DNA of 64,000 bases from Charina bottae. Taxonomy: Eukaryota; Chordata; Lepidosauria; Squamata; Charinaidae. A program made the position numbers and the translations under genes. The notes beneath the pieces are model-generated. The model saw only the letters and a program-made list of their open reading frames with translations. It was not told where the DNA came from and made no database searches. Positions within the stretch are counted from its first letter, which is position 1; each line of letters starts with the position of its first letter. The stretch is taken from positions 8,703,001 through 8,767,000 of the forward strand of contig JALMGJ010000006.1 of the NCBI GenBank assembly GCA_023362775.1. The letters run 5' to 3'. Shown in pieces: positions 22,090-34,800 of this stretch.

Positions 22090-22517
22090 TAAAAAGAGGC
22101 ATATGGTAGCCAAATCAACACCACTGATAGAGATGCATGCAGTAATAAGAGTTGGTTCCATTGCCATTTTGTGCTGTTGGTATACTTTAGATGTGATGAC
22201 CTTGAAGAGATGAAGTAAAGGACAGAATATGCCTTTAAAGAGGTAGGTCAATAGAGAATAAGTTAGAGCTTTTTCTTGTCTAAATTGGCAACCCTTGTCA
22301 TTAACGGTGGAATGGCAGCGATGGGAAATCAAAGTACAGCAGGAAAATATGATCCTATACTTATTCAACTAGCTCACAGATGAGTGATTTGTGGAGTTCC
22401 AAATAGTATTGAATTAAGCTCCTGGCATCCTTCACCACTGGCCACTGGATTTACCAGAAGTTGTAGTTCAGCAACAGCTGGACTAAATTAATAAAGTAGA
22501 ACATATAGAACTTGAAA

Positions 22518-23104
22518 TGATGGGATATACGCTGGCTTAAAGGGGAAAAAACTCGAGGCTTGAGAATAAACAGACAAGAATGCAGCTTGTAGGGCTAACA
22601 GTGTTTACTGGTAGCATAAGGCAATAATGTATATACAATCACATTATCGCAAAAAGGAAAGTTGAATATACATGGTACAGCATTGTCAAAGGAAAAACAA
22701 AAACAAACTTATAAGCAGAGTTCTGTGTATTGATCCCAGGGCCAGAGTTCCTGCCACGGCCTATACCCAAAGCCAGGCATAGCTCACTCTGTCCAGTCCA
22801 TGGGAAGTGAACACGTGAAGAACTACATGGCTAAAAGACACTAGAAATCAAGAAGTATAGAACACCATTTTGCATGGTTTGATATTCAGTTCTTCTAGCT
22901 TTCTGATTGGCTGGATTTTAGCTGTGAAACACACCAGGCCTAAAGCATTAGGCCTAAAGCACATAGCATGACCTGCTATTGGGTAGCAGTGCCGCATCTA
23001 AGCACTGAGTTCCCCCCCTCCTTGCTCTCACAGGGCAAGGCTTCCCACAGAGGAAATCAGGAGGATTTGTTCTCATGGGAAGATCCAGAAACTAGCCATA
23101 ACAA
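22518..23104 (-). repeat. Decayed copia-like solo LTR (candidate)
   Basis: AGGGCTAACAGTGTTTACTG, GGTAGCATAAGGCAATAATG and ATTATCGCAAAAAGG, then CATAAGCAGAGTTC, occur in the same order as AGGCTAACAATATCTTTATT, GATAGCATAAGGCAATAATG, ATTATTGCAAAAAGG and CATAAGCAGAGTTC in the copia LTRs at 43.8 and 48.6 kb. The right end CCATAACA resembles CCTTAACA of those LTRs. I could not find a convincing 5-bp duplication, and no internal region is attached. Confidence 0.6.
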
Positions 23105-24439
23105 TACACACGTGACCGTTGTTATCTTGCACCTGCACTTCACGTCACCATGAGAAGCCTTTGCTTTGTAAAGGATGCAATTTGCCAAAACACTTTTGCT
23201 TTGTAGAGAAACCCAATTTACCAATTTCATATGAGAAATCTGACATGAAACCCATTTAGATTCGGCATCTTTCTTGTGGAAAGGCTCCTAGATCAGTGGT
23301 GGAGTACATGAAAAAGGCTCCAAAGCAATTGATTGATTGATGATTGATTGATTGAGAAGGCACCCAGTGAATTGGACTTAAAAAGGATCAGACCCATCCA
23401 GAATTATTCTTGCCTCCAGAAAGATACAGCCATGCAAATTCCACCCTGTATTCCAGCCTCATCTACTTGAGGGCTCTTATAGCTTGTTCTTGCAGCAATG
23501 ATAACACCAAGGGAAGATCAGCCTGTGCCAAACTGGATAGCTATGGGGATAAGACTAATCTCACTCTTTTAATTGATATGAGCCACTTTGGAAGACATGG
23601 ATGAGCCTTACACTGAACCATAGTTTGTTGAGTAAGCCACAATTAGGACAAAAAGGGGTTTGATAGGAGAGTTCATCTGAGGTTAGAGAAGGGGCAGAAG
23701 TGGGAGGATGAGCCAAGAAGGAAGAGACAGTTGAGTGACTGCAGCTGCTGACTCTTTCTCTGACTCCTGCAATCACCCACGATGGGTGATTTAAGCATTG
23801 TTTCCTATTGGTCTAGCTTAGGCAGCTTTAGAAAGGAAGCCAGATCCCAAAGAATGAGCTCACTGTACAAGCAACCAGGGAGAGGATGCAGGAGTTTGGC
23901 AGGGGAGGTCAAGGGGGAGGCCCATTTGCTTGTTTGTTTGTTGTTCATCAAAAGAACATGGAAACGTACTCATGATCGGTGTGAGATGTGCCTGCATGAG
24001 ATGTGCTCTGTTTGTGTTTTTCTTCCTGAAGATGACAAGAATCATACATGCTGCAAATGAAGGCTGATTGCTCTCCTGGAAGAACAAATCTAACCCAGAG
24101 GGCTTTAAATGGAATCCTATGGGGAAGAGAGAACTGAGCCCAGAAAACAGTGTGATATGAAGTATTGACACTAGGAGGAAACGTCTAAAGAAAAATAAGA
24201 TATTTATAGTATAATCACACCATTCCAATAAGAAAAAATTGCAAACTGCTTAGGAAACCATTATGGATGCATAGGGTGCATTCAACTCAGTTTACAGTTT
24301 AAAGGACATATATAGGAAATACTGTAGAAGATGGTGTAATCACCAAGAAGATATACCAGAAACTAGCTAATATCTGCAAGAAGAATGACAGAAAGACTAA
24401 AGCACAAAATTATTTTAGGCTGCCAGGGAAAGCTAAAAG
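23105..24439. other. Stretch without a recognisable gene
   Basis: Contains a short (ATTG)n run near 23327-23356. No supported coding frame. The right end leads into a decayed CR1 remnant. Confidence 0.4.
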
Positions 24440-24620
24440 CAACCTATTTATAAATGACGTGAACAAGGGGTTGAAAAATGTGCTTATCAAATGTACAAGT
24501 GACACAAACAGAGTGGAGAAAGGAAACACCTTAGAACACAGTATCGAGATTCAGGAGGAATGAAGAATAGGCAGAAACCAACAATAATTTTCAACAGGGA
24601 CAAAAAAAGATATGAGTATA
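24440..24620 (+). pseudogene. Ancient CR1 LINE reverse-transcriptase remnant
   Basis: The plus strand reads LFINDVNKGLKNVLIKCTSD, then TNRVEKGNTLEHSIEIQ. This follows the CR1 pattern IFINDLxxGIxxxLIKFADDTKLGGxxxTLEDxxxIQ. The FADDTK catalytic block has decayed to CTSDTN, followed by stop codons. Much older than the L2, BovB and copia copies. Confidence 0.7.
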
Positions 24621-24666
24621 GGATGGGGCAGCGTGACCCCATCTGGTGGTCTTAGTGTATCGCAAG

Positions 24667-24803
24667 GTGAGGAGGAGGAGGAGGAGGAATGGGGAGAGGG
24701 AGAGGAATAGGAATAGGAAGAAGAAGAGGAGGAAGAAGAAGAGGAGGAGGAGGAAGAAGAAGAGGAGGAAGAAGAAGAAGAGGAGGAAGAGGAAGGGGAG
24801 GAA

Positions 24804-24838
<35 letters not shown>

Positions 24839-24843
24839 AGAAG
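24667..24843 (+). repeat. Polypurine (GGA/GAA)n tract
   Basis: About 177 bp almost free of pyrimidines on the plus strand; 24715-24843 is purine-only (129 bp). It consists of mixed GGA, GAA and AAG triplets, giving long arginine/lysine/glutamate frames that are not genes. Long mirror-like purine tracts can form intramolecular triplexes. Confidence 0.95.
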
Positions 24844-24849
24844 TTTCAA

Positions 24850-26516
24850 TTGTAGCTGCCTTAACAGATGTATAATGTCAAGATCAAGAGAAGAAATTGT
24901 TTCTCTTCTGGGCACTGCACTAATATATGCTGCTCATGTAAATCTGTGAAGGTGGATGAGGAACCACTGATGTTTCTTCACCCTGTCCTTGCAAAGTTAG
25001 GTTTGCCAAAGGATGAGCTTTCCTGAACTTTGCCATAAAAAACAGCTTCAGTATCTTCTCCCACAGTTTTTACAGAATGTTCAGGAAAACTAAGTACACA
25101 TCTGAGCAGACAGAAAGTGGGGGAAAATTATCCCCTAAAATAGAAAAAGATAAAATGTGAGAAAATAGATTGCTAGTGATCCATCAGCCTACATTTTATG
25201 AGAAAGGAAGTGTGTTTCTAATACATTATTTAAAAAAAATCAATATAAAAATAAAGATAGATACATGCACACATTTCTTTCTTTTTTCAGATTTTAAGTA
25301 ACAGTGATTTGTGGAAAGACATCACTCTAGTTTGGGTGTGTCACTATGTATGCATGTCTATTTTTGTGAAAAATTCCATTCCTGAAGCTGCCTGAGCCAA
25401 CGTTTTGTGTGAGAAAATATATTCAAATGTTCGAAGAGTTATGAGAAGTAATAACATTCTGCTCAGTCTAATTCCAGAATCATCTCTGTACACTGAGCTG
25501 AACTCACCTTAAAAAACCTGGGTGAAATGAGACAAGATCAGGCAGAAATACGTACAAATGAAGAACAACCAAAGATACATCCAGTGCTCAATTTTATATC
25601 AACACTGAAAAAGCCAAACTGTCACAGATGTAAGAAAGCAGAAAATGAACATTAAGAAAACAGTCTGGATGAACAATTAATTCTATCCCAGTCCAATTAT
25701 GCAACATGGATATGGCCTGTGGTGATCCATGATCATTACTTAGTATGGCTTATCTTCAGGAGAGAAAGAAATTGAAATGAAAATACAGAGAACCTATTTT
25801 AAGGGATTGCCCATTCAACTCTTCTTGGAACCCCCCAGCCTATCATTAGGGTCACACTTTGCATTCAACCATGATTCCTTAAACATGGTTCACTGGATAC
25901 TCCATTCTTGGCTTGATTTAAACACAACATTAAGACTGCGTTTGCATGATATGCTTGGCTGAATAGTGGTGCACTAGAACTCTCTGAGTCTGGGAACGGG
26001 AATGGTAGTTTGCAAAAAATTGCGAGGTTGGCACTACTGTGCATTCCTTCCAGATTAGTCAAATGGGTAGCAACATCTCCCCTGCATTACAAGACAGTTA
26101 GAAAAAGGATCAAAGAGGCTCCACCTTGATGTACTTACTGATAAATGGGGAACATCATTTCCAAGATGTTATAACCTAATCCCTCTTCCTTTCAATAAAT
26201 TGGACTAATGAGACTCTGTGACAATCTGGCTTTCCTGGTTGTGAGCTCCTATTAGGGCCTTACTAGTGATTTACACACAATTAAACACATTTTCTGGCTT
26301 CATACAACACACTGAACCATGAACAAACCACACTGCCTGAGTGGTTAGCTCATGCCTAAAGACAGGCAGATCATGGCACGCAGATCCCAATGGTTGGGTT
26401 CACATATCATGCTGAGATAAAACCAAACATATTATGGCTTAGTGCAATGTCTGAGCTCAGTCCATGTTCTACCAACTTGTGAGCTTAATACGTGATCTAG
26501 AACAGTCACATGATGA
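24850..26516. other. Stretch without a recognisable gene
   Basis: Unique-looking sequence with old repeat hints near 25.86 and 26.28 kb (ACACTGAACCATGA-type strings). No supported gene. Confidence 0.4.
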
Positions 26517-27045
26517 ATTCATTTATTTGTTTGTTTGTTTGTTTAGCAGATTTATAAAGCCGCCCAACTCACGGTGACTCTGGGCAGCTTACAGAATTAA
26601 AAATCATAAAAACACAATAGACACCCCCCCCCGGCGGCAGCAAACACATTCATACCAGCCACTTGATTGGCTCCGAATCAGCCTGGGGTCCCCCGGCCCG
26701 TTGACAGAACCACGTCTTCAGGGCCTTCCGTAACGGGAGCCAGGAGGGGGCCAATCTTATATCTGGGGGGATGATGTTCCAAAGGGAGGGAGCCCCTACG
26801 GAGAAGGCCTTTTCCTTGGTCCCACTAGATGTACCTCCCTGACTGAAGGGACCCGCAACATGCCCTGCCTCCCCGCTCTGGTGGGCCAGGTGGATGTCAC
26901 TGGGGAAAGGCGGTCCTGCAAATAACCAGGCCCCAAGCCATGTAGGGCTTTAAAGGTGATAACCAGCACCTTGAATTGGACCCGGAAGCAAATCGGCAAC
27001 CAATGCAGCTCCCGCAAAAGAGGTGACACATGGGCAAGTCTAGGC
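26517..27045 (-). pseudogene. L2 LINE 3' end
   Basis: The minus strand reads HVSPLLRELHWLPICFRVQF, KVLVITFKALHGLGPGYLQD and RLSPV, as in the C-terminus of the L2 ORFs at 54.9 and 60.4 kb. It ends in a hairpin region GCTGCCCAGAGTCACCGTGA, GGCGGCTTTATAAA and a (CAAA/TAAA)n tail at the left. 5'-truncated near 27045, with several frame breaks. Confidence 0.85.
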
Positions 27046-27141
27046 TTGTGCAAAACCTTGTTATTAATTAAAAGAAGGGAGTTATAATCAAAACTTGTTT
27101 CATTTCCTTCCACATTTCTAGGATGATTCTTTCCTATTTCA

Positions 27142-27172
<31 letters not shown>

Positions 27173-28695
27173 TGCAATCACAGGACAACACATTTGGGCG
27201 AAAACATGTCAAATCTCTTTGGAAATTGCTATCCATTCTTCTTGCTGGAAGCTCATTAGATTTTGCCCTCAAAATTCAGTTCAGATGTCATTTGGGGTAA
27301 AATCAAGGTTGTGGATATTTTATGCTCATTTTCTCATACTTTCTTTTGGCTTCCTTCAAAAAACAACAAAGGTTTTACATAAGAAGAAATGAAGAAAATT
27401 CACCATATGTTTTACCTCAATGAAGCATTGGTACCAAAACTGAAAGCATTAGATAGAGCTTAGCTAAACACTTGGTTGCTCCTATTCAGAGATATCCACA
27501 CAATTTCTTAGCATTCCAGAGGGCTGGAGATCAGGGGTGGTTATTGGTACCCAACACAGCACAACCTCGGCTGCTCACAGACTGCTCAAGTCCCTGAGCT
27601 GCCATCCCCCCATCGTGTATGGCAGAATGACAGATACCCTCTCCCTGAAATCTTGGATGCAGCTCCCTGAAACCTGCCAAAACATGGCCACCGAATTGTC
27701 ATTTTTAACATGACAGAAGGGAGAAACTATGAAATACATTGGGACTAATCATGTTAGCTGTACATACTTAATTGAAATTAATTGAAATCAATTTATGTGT
27801 AAATCCAATTAAAACAAGTTTAGTTTACATTTGCACTCCCTCACGTTTTGAAGAGAACCTCCTCTCCAGAACATCATTTGAGGGCCAAATTTAGCCCCTT
27901 GCTTCCAAAAAATATCAAAGCCTGCATTTCAGGGATGAACAAAGTGAAAGAAAGGAATGTTACGGATGGTTCAGAATCACTTATTAGAGAAATCAGCATT
28001 CCCTTTAGTAGCTAAATGGCTTGGTGCAAGGAGAAGGGGTTATACTGCCCACTGGTTAGCTTAATTGATGCTAAGTAGATTTATTATGTGTGTGAACATT
28101 CCCTCAAGATTAGCTGCTTATTTTGATTAATACATACAGCATAAGGTAGGAGATGCCCTTTTCACACACCCCACCACGTAGTTTAGAGTTTAATTAAATA
28201 TAACAAATCAGTAGGGGTTAAAACTCCTCCATCATTCCTTTTTTGTTCAAATAGTATGTTAGAGGCAACTTTTTTGAGATAGATTTCAGATTTTTCTTTC
28301 TAAAATGTTAAAGATACTTTATATCTTTTCAAAGCAATATTTTGCGTTTCATAAAACTCTTATTTATTCATTCATTTATTTATTTAATGTATATACTGCC
28401 CAATGCCCAATGACTTGCTCATGCACGCATGAAGAGATATGAACACTAGCCTCCCACAATGGACATTTCTTCCTTGCCTTATCAAAAGTTCTTTCCTTGA
28501 TTCCCCTGAGATTTAACCTGGGGAAGAACCTCAATATTTATATTAAATTTCAAGGGAACTAAAAACAGCATGATACCCTAGGATACCTTTATGCCCACAG
28601 AGAATCATGTCAATTACTTTGGTTTCTCTTGAAGTTCATTAGATTTTTTGCCTGAGGAAGAATGCACAAACCCCAGTTGACTTTAAATACAGTTC
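27046..28695. other. Stretch without a recognisable gene
   Basis: Includes a short (CA)n run near 27157-27172. No supported gene or element boundary. Confidence 0.4.
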
Positions 28696-28798
28696 TTGGA
28701 GAACATAAGAATCTTGTTTGATCAGACCAAAGTTCTATGTAACCCAACACTGTGTTTTCACATGGCCAAGGAGATGACAATGGGAAGACCATCAATGG
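28696..28798 (+). repeat. Old amniote SINE-like repeat, left part
   Basis: GAGAACATAAGAATCTTGTT and TGATCAGACCAAAGTTCTAT match the repeat at 21.5 kb. The right part resumes at 38613 (CAATTAGTATTCAAAAGGTA) after the outer L1 insertion, so this repeat was the target of that L1. Confidence 0.55.
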
Positions 28799-29526
28799 GG
28801 GCTTCCAGTGGGAATGGCGGACTGAGCAGCTGTGCCCGCTGTTTTGGCGGGCAGAGCGGACAGCGTGGCGGCTTTTTTGGGGGGCTCAGGCAGGCTTTCC
28901 TGAAGCCCAGCAACGTTCTCCGGATTAAGGAGAATACTTGGAATCATCCCATCTGTCCTCCAGAACGGAGGCTTGCAGCCAGGAGATTGCAAACTGTGTT
29001 TTGCACTTGATTGGTAAGAGCAGCCGGGAGGCGGGGACATCACCATTTCCAAGTCACGCTGTAGCCTTAAGGGGACACTAAGACCGGCCACCCCATTTCT
29101 AAATCACCAATTTGTACTTTTTTAAAAAGTATATGTACCCCCAAGAGAGGCTTTCTACAGCGAGGAGAAGCTGGTTCTCTTGGTGCTTAACGTTATTTTT
29201 GGGATTACTTTTTAAACTTTTTTTTAAGTTTTGGATTTCATTTTCCTTCCAAAGGAAATTTCAAAGATTGAGTAAACAATTGTCTTCCTGTTATTATTTT
29301 GTATTAAATTTGAAGATATTAGCATTTTCCTACACGTTGAATCAGCTGATTTGAACCTTCAGTTTTCTGTTTTCACTTTCCCTTGAGAACAGTCTGCTAT
29401 TTACTTTCACTTCTTGTAAACAACTTTTGAACTCTCTCATATCTTCAACTTTTGCTGATTAAGTTCCTAGGGGGCACCATAATCTACTGTGTGAAACATG
29501 GAGGATTTCAAACAGATCCTTTCTGA

Positions 29527-29680
29527 ATTTTATTTATTTATTTTTATTTATTTATTAAATTTCTATGACCACCCATCTCCCCCTCAAGGAGGGACTCTGG
29601 GCGGTTTACAACCATAACAACATCATTAAAATACAATAAATAGAACAATAAAAATATAAACACAATAAAGGTTTATCAAA
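29527..29680 (-). mobile_element. L2 3' tail inside outer L1 ORF1
   Basis: A (TTTA)n run, then TATGACCACCCATCTCCCCC and GGGACTCTGGGCGGTTTACA: the reverse complement of an L2 3' hairpin and tail. It interrupts the outer L1 reading frame a few codons after its start (MEDFKQILSEF). I could not define a target duplication with confidence. Confidence 0.75.
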
Positions 29681-29685
29681 CCTTT

Positions 29686-30513
29686 ATGCAAGATATCCAG
29701 GACATTGTGGAAAATATGACAGCTAAAATGTACAATCAGGTTGGGGATGTGGTGGATGAAATTGAGGAATCTAAGAGCGATAGAAAGGTTTATTTTAAGA
29801 CTGAGATTGGGATTTTTGTCAAGATGCTGGACGAAGGTCAGATACAAAAATTAGAGATTAAATCAGAACATGCTATTAAAGAAATTGAACATAATCTAGA
29901 CACTACAGCTTTAGCAGAAATGAGAGAGAAAGAACATATTTTGAGATTTAGAGCAGTTCCAGAACAAGTAGATGAAGATGTAAGAGAAAGGATGATTTTT
30001 GAACTGGCTAAATTATTAGAGATAAGAGAACAAGATTTAGATTTGGAGATAGATAAGATATTTAGAGTGAATTCACGTTATGCTAGAGAAAATAAAGTTC
30101 CTAGAGACATATTGATATATTTTGTGAGAAAAGTGATGAAAGAGCAAATTTTGAGGAAACATTATAATACTAGATTAAATATAGATGGGAAAGAAATAAT
30201 TGTGTTAAAAGAAATCCCTTTGAGAATACTAAGGAAAAGAAAAGACTATTTCTTCCTCATAGATAAATTAAAGCAACATAGTATTACATTTAGATGGGAG
30301 AAGTTAGAAGGCGTATCGTTTATGTTCAAAGGGCAGAGATTCAGAATAACTTCCATTTTAAAAGCAAAAGCATTTTTAGAGAAATATAAGAAAGAAATGG
30401 GCATACCAACTGGAGATTTGGCAGAAGGAGGAGAGACATCGACAGACAAAGAGACAACTGAAGACTTATCCGAGAAGGGAGCTACAGGTGTGGACTTGGA
30501 AAAGGGACTTTAA
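29686..30513 (+). CDS. Chimeric 275-codon frame: outer-L1 ORF1 leader fused to inner-L1 ORF1 core
   Basis: Residues 1-50 (MQDIQDIVENMTAKM...IFVKMLDE) belong to the outer L1. The inner L1 begins at 29837, and by chance its reading frame is in phase, so residues 51-275 are the C-terminal two-thirds of an L1 ORF1 protein. The core has an RRM-like part (ILRFRAVPEQ, then RERMIFELAKLLEI and IDKIFRVNS) and a C-terminal domain (RKHYNTRLNIDGKEI, ITFRWEKLEGVSFMFKGQRF). L1 ORF1 proteins bind the element RNA as coiled-coil trimers; here the coiled coil is missing or replaced. The last ~40 residues are acidic, Thr/Glu-rich. ORF2 starts 12 bp after the stop. The fusion is probably a fossil, not a selected gene. 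Confidence 0.75.
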   Translation: MQDIQDIVENMTAKMYNQVGDVVDEIEESKSDRKVYFKTEIGIFVKMLDEGQIQKLEIKSEHAIKEIEHNLDTTALAEMREKEHILRFRAVPEQVDEDVRERMIFELAKLLEIREQDLDLEIDKIFRVNSRYARENKVPRDILIYFVRKVMKEQILRKHYNTRLNIDGKEIIVLKEIPLRILRKRKDYFFLIDKLKQHSITFRWEKLEGVSFMFKGQRFRITSILKAKAFLEKYKKEMGIPTGDLAEGGETSTDKETTEDLSEKGATGVDLEKGL

Positions 30514-30525
30514 ATTAAAACAATT

Positions 30526-31866
30526 ATGGAATATAAATATCTGACATGGAACATTAATGGGACTAATTCCCCACAGAAAAGAAGAAAGACTTTTCATTTT
30601 TTGAAAAAATTGGAATTGGACATAATTTGCCTACAAGAGACTCATATTTGCAAAAAAGATACTAAATATTTGATTCAAAAACAACTTGGAGAAGAATTTA
30701 TTTTGGCTGGACATAAAAAGACCAAGGGGGTAGTTTTATATATACAACCAAAGTTAAATCCAAAATTGATATTAACTGATGATGAAGGTCGTTACGTTGC
30801 AGTAGAAATTAACATACAAGGAACTAAAACATTGGTCATTGGACTTTATGCACCGAATATGGACAAAGGAGTATTCTATAAAAACTTGATGGACAAACTC
30901 TTGGATTTAACCTATGATAACTGGTGTTTCATGGGTGATTGGAATGGGGTAATTTACCCCAGGATGGACAGACAGTCACAAAAAGAAGTGAAGCAAACAC
31001 AGGGAAAATTGCCACAAACATTCTTTGACTTAAAAGAGATGTTGGATTTACAAGATATCTGGAGATTTATGAATGGGACTTCTAGAGAATATACGTACTA
31101 TTCAGAGAGATTTAAATCACATTCCAGAATAGATATGATTTTGATATCTAAAAGTCTAATGATGGACATTAGTAAAGTTGAAATATTACCCAAGACTCTT
31201 TCAGATCATAATCCAGTAATGTTGACTGTTAAAGGAAAACGGAATGTATTTAGATGGAGATTAAATGAGTCAATATTTCAGAAAAATGATATAGTTGATG
31301 CATACAAAAAAAAAGTTAAGGGAATATTTTCAACTGAATTCAAACAAAGTCACCAATACTCAGATTGTATGGGATGCTAGCAAAGCATATATGAGGGGTT
31401 ATTTTATACAATATACTGCTCAGATGAAGAGAAAGAAACAAGAAAGAATTCAATTGATTTTAGATGAAATAAAAAGTAAAGAGGCATGTTTAAGAGATAA
31501 GCCAATGGATGATACTTTGCTTACTCAAATTAAATTTTTACAAAAACAGATATCAATGATATTGACGCAAGAGATAGAGACTCAAATGAAATTTACAAAG
31601 CAAAAATATTTTGAATATGCTAATAAACCAGGTAGATGGTTGGCTTATAAATTATGGAAACAAAGACAAAAAAACCTGATTTCTAATATACAACATGATG
31701 GAAAAGTTATGGTGAACAATATAGATATACAAGAAGCTTTTCATGACTATTATTCAAAATTATATAAAAAACAAGAAGTTAATTTAATTGACATTGATGA
31801 CTATCTGAGTAAACAGAAATTAACTGTTCTCGATGACCAACAAAGATTAATACTTAATAACCCTAT
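30526..31866 (+). pseudogene. L1 ORF2, endonuclease half (frameshifted)
   Basis: ORF2 encodes endonuclease plus reverse transcriptase. The APE-type endonuclease is complete: TWNINGTN near residue 7, CLQETHI near 37, FMGDWNGV near 137, RIDMI near 201 and LSDHNPVML near 224. A single frameshift near 31310 moves the frame from 30526-31380 into 31295-31927. The second frame continues as a lysine-rich linker (KRKKQERIQLILDEIKSK). The copy is then interrupted at 31879 by BovB, and the L1 frame resumes at 35120. Lesions make it non-functional, although the endonuclease domain itself is open. Confidence 0.88.
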
Positions 31867-31878
31867 AACAACAGAGGA

Positions 31879-34800
31879 TATTCTCCAGCAAAGGAGATCG
31901 TTACCTTGTCGTGGTGCTGGAGCTTGAGCACCTCAATGAAACCATGAGCTAAACCGTGAAGGGACACCCAAGACGGGAAGGTCGTGGCAGAGAGGTCAGA
32001 CTAAATACGATCCCTGGGGAAGGTAATGGCAACCCACCCCAGTATTCTTGCCATGAAAACTAAATGGATCAGTACAACCAAAGATATGTCGGTATACCAT
32101 CGGAAGATGGGACTCCCAGGTCGGAAGATGGTCAAAATGCTACTGGGGAGGAACAGACGATACGTTCAACTAGCCCCAGATGTGATGACGCAGCTAGCTC
32201 AAAGCTGAAAGGACGGCTAGCGGCCGACGGTGCTGGTGGTGAACGACAAATCCCATGTTCTAAAGATCAACACACCATAGGAACCTGGAATGTAAGATCT
32301 ATGAGCCAGGGCAAATTGGATGTGGTTATTGGTGAGATGTCAAGATTAAATATAGACATTTTAGGTGTCAGTGAACTGAAATGGACTGGGATGGGCCACT
32401 TCACATCAGATGACCACCAGATCTACTACTGTGGACAAGAGGACCACAGAAGAAATGGAGTAGCCTTCATAATTAATAATAAAGTGGCTAAAGCAGTGCT
32501 TGGATACAATCCAAAAAACGACAGAATGATCTCAATTCGAATTCAGGGTAAGCCATTTAACATCACAGTGATCCAAATATACGCCCCAACCACAGATGCT
32601 GAAGAAGCAGAAGTAGATCAGTTCTATGAGGATCTGCAGCACCTACTAGATAATACACCAAAAAGAGATGTTATTTTCATTACAGGAGACTGGAATGCTA
32701 AGGTGGGTAGTCAGACGACACCTGGAATTACAGGCAAGCATGGTCTGGGAGAACAAAATGAAGCAGGACATAGGCTGATAGAATTTTGCCAAGACAACTC
32801 ACTGTGCATAACAAACACTCTCTTCCAACAACCTAAAAGACGACTTTATACATGGACTTCACCAGATGGTCGACACCGAAATCAGATTGACTACATCCTT
32901 TGCAGCCAAAGGTGGCGGACATCTATACAGTCGGTAAAAACAAGACCTGGAGCTGACTGTAGTTCAGATCACGAACTTCTTATTGCAAAATTTAGAATCA
33001 GACTAAAGAGAATAGGGAAGACCCACAGATCAGTTAGATATGAGCTCACTAATATTCCTAAGGAATATGCAGTGGAGGTGAAGAATAGATTTAAGGGACT
33101 AGATTTAGTAGATAGGGTCCCAGAAGAACTATGGACAGAAGTTCGCAACATTGTTCAGGAGGCGGCAACAAAAAACGTCCCAAAGAAAAAGAAAACCAAG
33201 AAGGCAAGATGGCTGTCTGCTGAAACACTGGAAGTAGCCCAAGAAAGAAGGAAAGCAAAAGGCAACAGTGATAGGGGGAGATATGCCCAATTAAATGCAA
33301 AATTCCAGAGGTTAGCCAGAAGAGATAAGGAATTATTTTTAAACAAGCAATGTGCGGAAGTGGAAGAAGACAATAGAATAGGAAGGACAAGAGACCTCTT
33401 CCAGAAAATTAGAAACATCGGAGGTAAATTCCAGGCAAAAATGGGTATGATCAAAAACAAAGATGGTAAGGACCTAACAGAAGCAGAAGAGATCAAGAAA
33501 AGGTGGCAAGAATACACGGAAGATCTGTATAGGAAGGATAATAATATTGGAGATAGCTTTGACGGTGTGGTCAGTGAGTTAGAGCCAGACATCCTGAAGA
33601 GTGAGGTTGAATGGGCCTTAAGAAGCATTGCTAATAACAAGGCAGCAGGAGACGATGGTATCCCAGCTGAACTGTTTAAAATCTTGCAAGATGATGCTGT
33701 CAAGGTGATGCATGCCATATGCCAGCAAATTTGGAAAACACACGAATGGCCATCAGATTGGAAAAAATCAACTTATATCCCCATACCAAAAAAGGGAAGC
33801 ACTAAAGAATGTTCAAACTATCGAACAGTGGCACTTATTTCACATGCCAGTAAGGTAATGCTCAAGATCTTGCAAGGTAGACTCCAGCAATTCATGGAGC
33901 GAGAATTGCCAGATGTACAAGCTGGGTTTAGAAAAGGCAGAGGAACTAGAGACCACATTGCCAATATCCGCTGGATAATGGAGAAAACCAGGGAATTTCA
34001 GAAAAACATCTATTTCTGTTTTATTGACTATTCTAAAGCCTTTGACTGTGTGGATCATAACAAATTGTGGCAAGTTCTTGGTAGTATGGGGATACCAAGT
34101 CATCTTGTCTGCCTCCTGAGGAATCTGTATAACGACCAAGTAGCAACGGTAAGAACAGAGCACGGAACAACGGACTGGTTTAAGATTGGGAAAGGAGTAC
34201 GGCAGGGTTGTATACTCTCACCCTACCTATTCAACCTGTATGCAGAACACATTATGCGACATGCTGGGCTTGAGGAATCCAAGGCTGGAGTTAAAATCGC
34301 TGGAAGAAACATTAACAATCTCAGATATGCAGATGATACCACTTTGATGGCTGAAAGCGAGGAGGAGTTGAGGAGCCTTATGACGAAGGTGAAAGAAGAA
34401 AGTGCAAAAGCTGGGTTGCAGCTAAACCTCAAAAAAACCAAGATTATGGCAACGAGCTTGATTGATGACTGGCAAATAGAGGGAGAAAAAGTGGAGGCAG
34501 TGACAGACTTTGTATTTCTAGGCGCAAAGATTACTGCAGACGCTGACTGCAGCCAGGAAATCAGAAGACGTCTACTTCTTGGGAGGAGAGCAATGGCAAA
34601 TCTTGATAAAATAGTTAAGAGCAGAGACATCACACTGACAACAAAGGTCCGCATAGTTAAAGCAATGGTATTCCCTGTAGTAACCTATGGCTGCGAGAGC
34701 TGGACCATAAGGAAGGCTGAGCGAAGGAAGATAGATGCTTTTGAACTGTGGTGTTGGAGGAAAATTCTGAGAGTGCCTTGGACTGCAAGAAGATCAAACC

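Noticed and set aside
22968..23153. Candidate exon in the decayed copia-like LTR region
   Set aside because: Short frame without domain or splice evidence; better explained as LTR sequence.
24646..24949. Arg/Lys- and Gly/Arg-rich frames resembling nucleolar proteins
   Set aside because: By-product of the polypurine tract.
29641..29695. Hairpin AAAGGTTTATCAAACCTTT as a terminator or regulatory site
   Set aside because: It lies at the edge of an L2 tail inside L1 sequence; a short chance palindrome in a eukaryotic context.
33155..33718. 187-codon minus-strand frame
   Set aside because: Shadow of the BovB ORF on the opposite strand.
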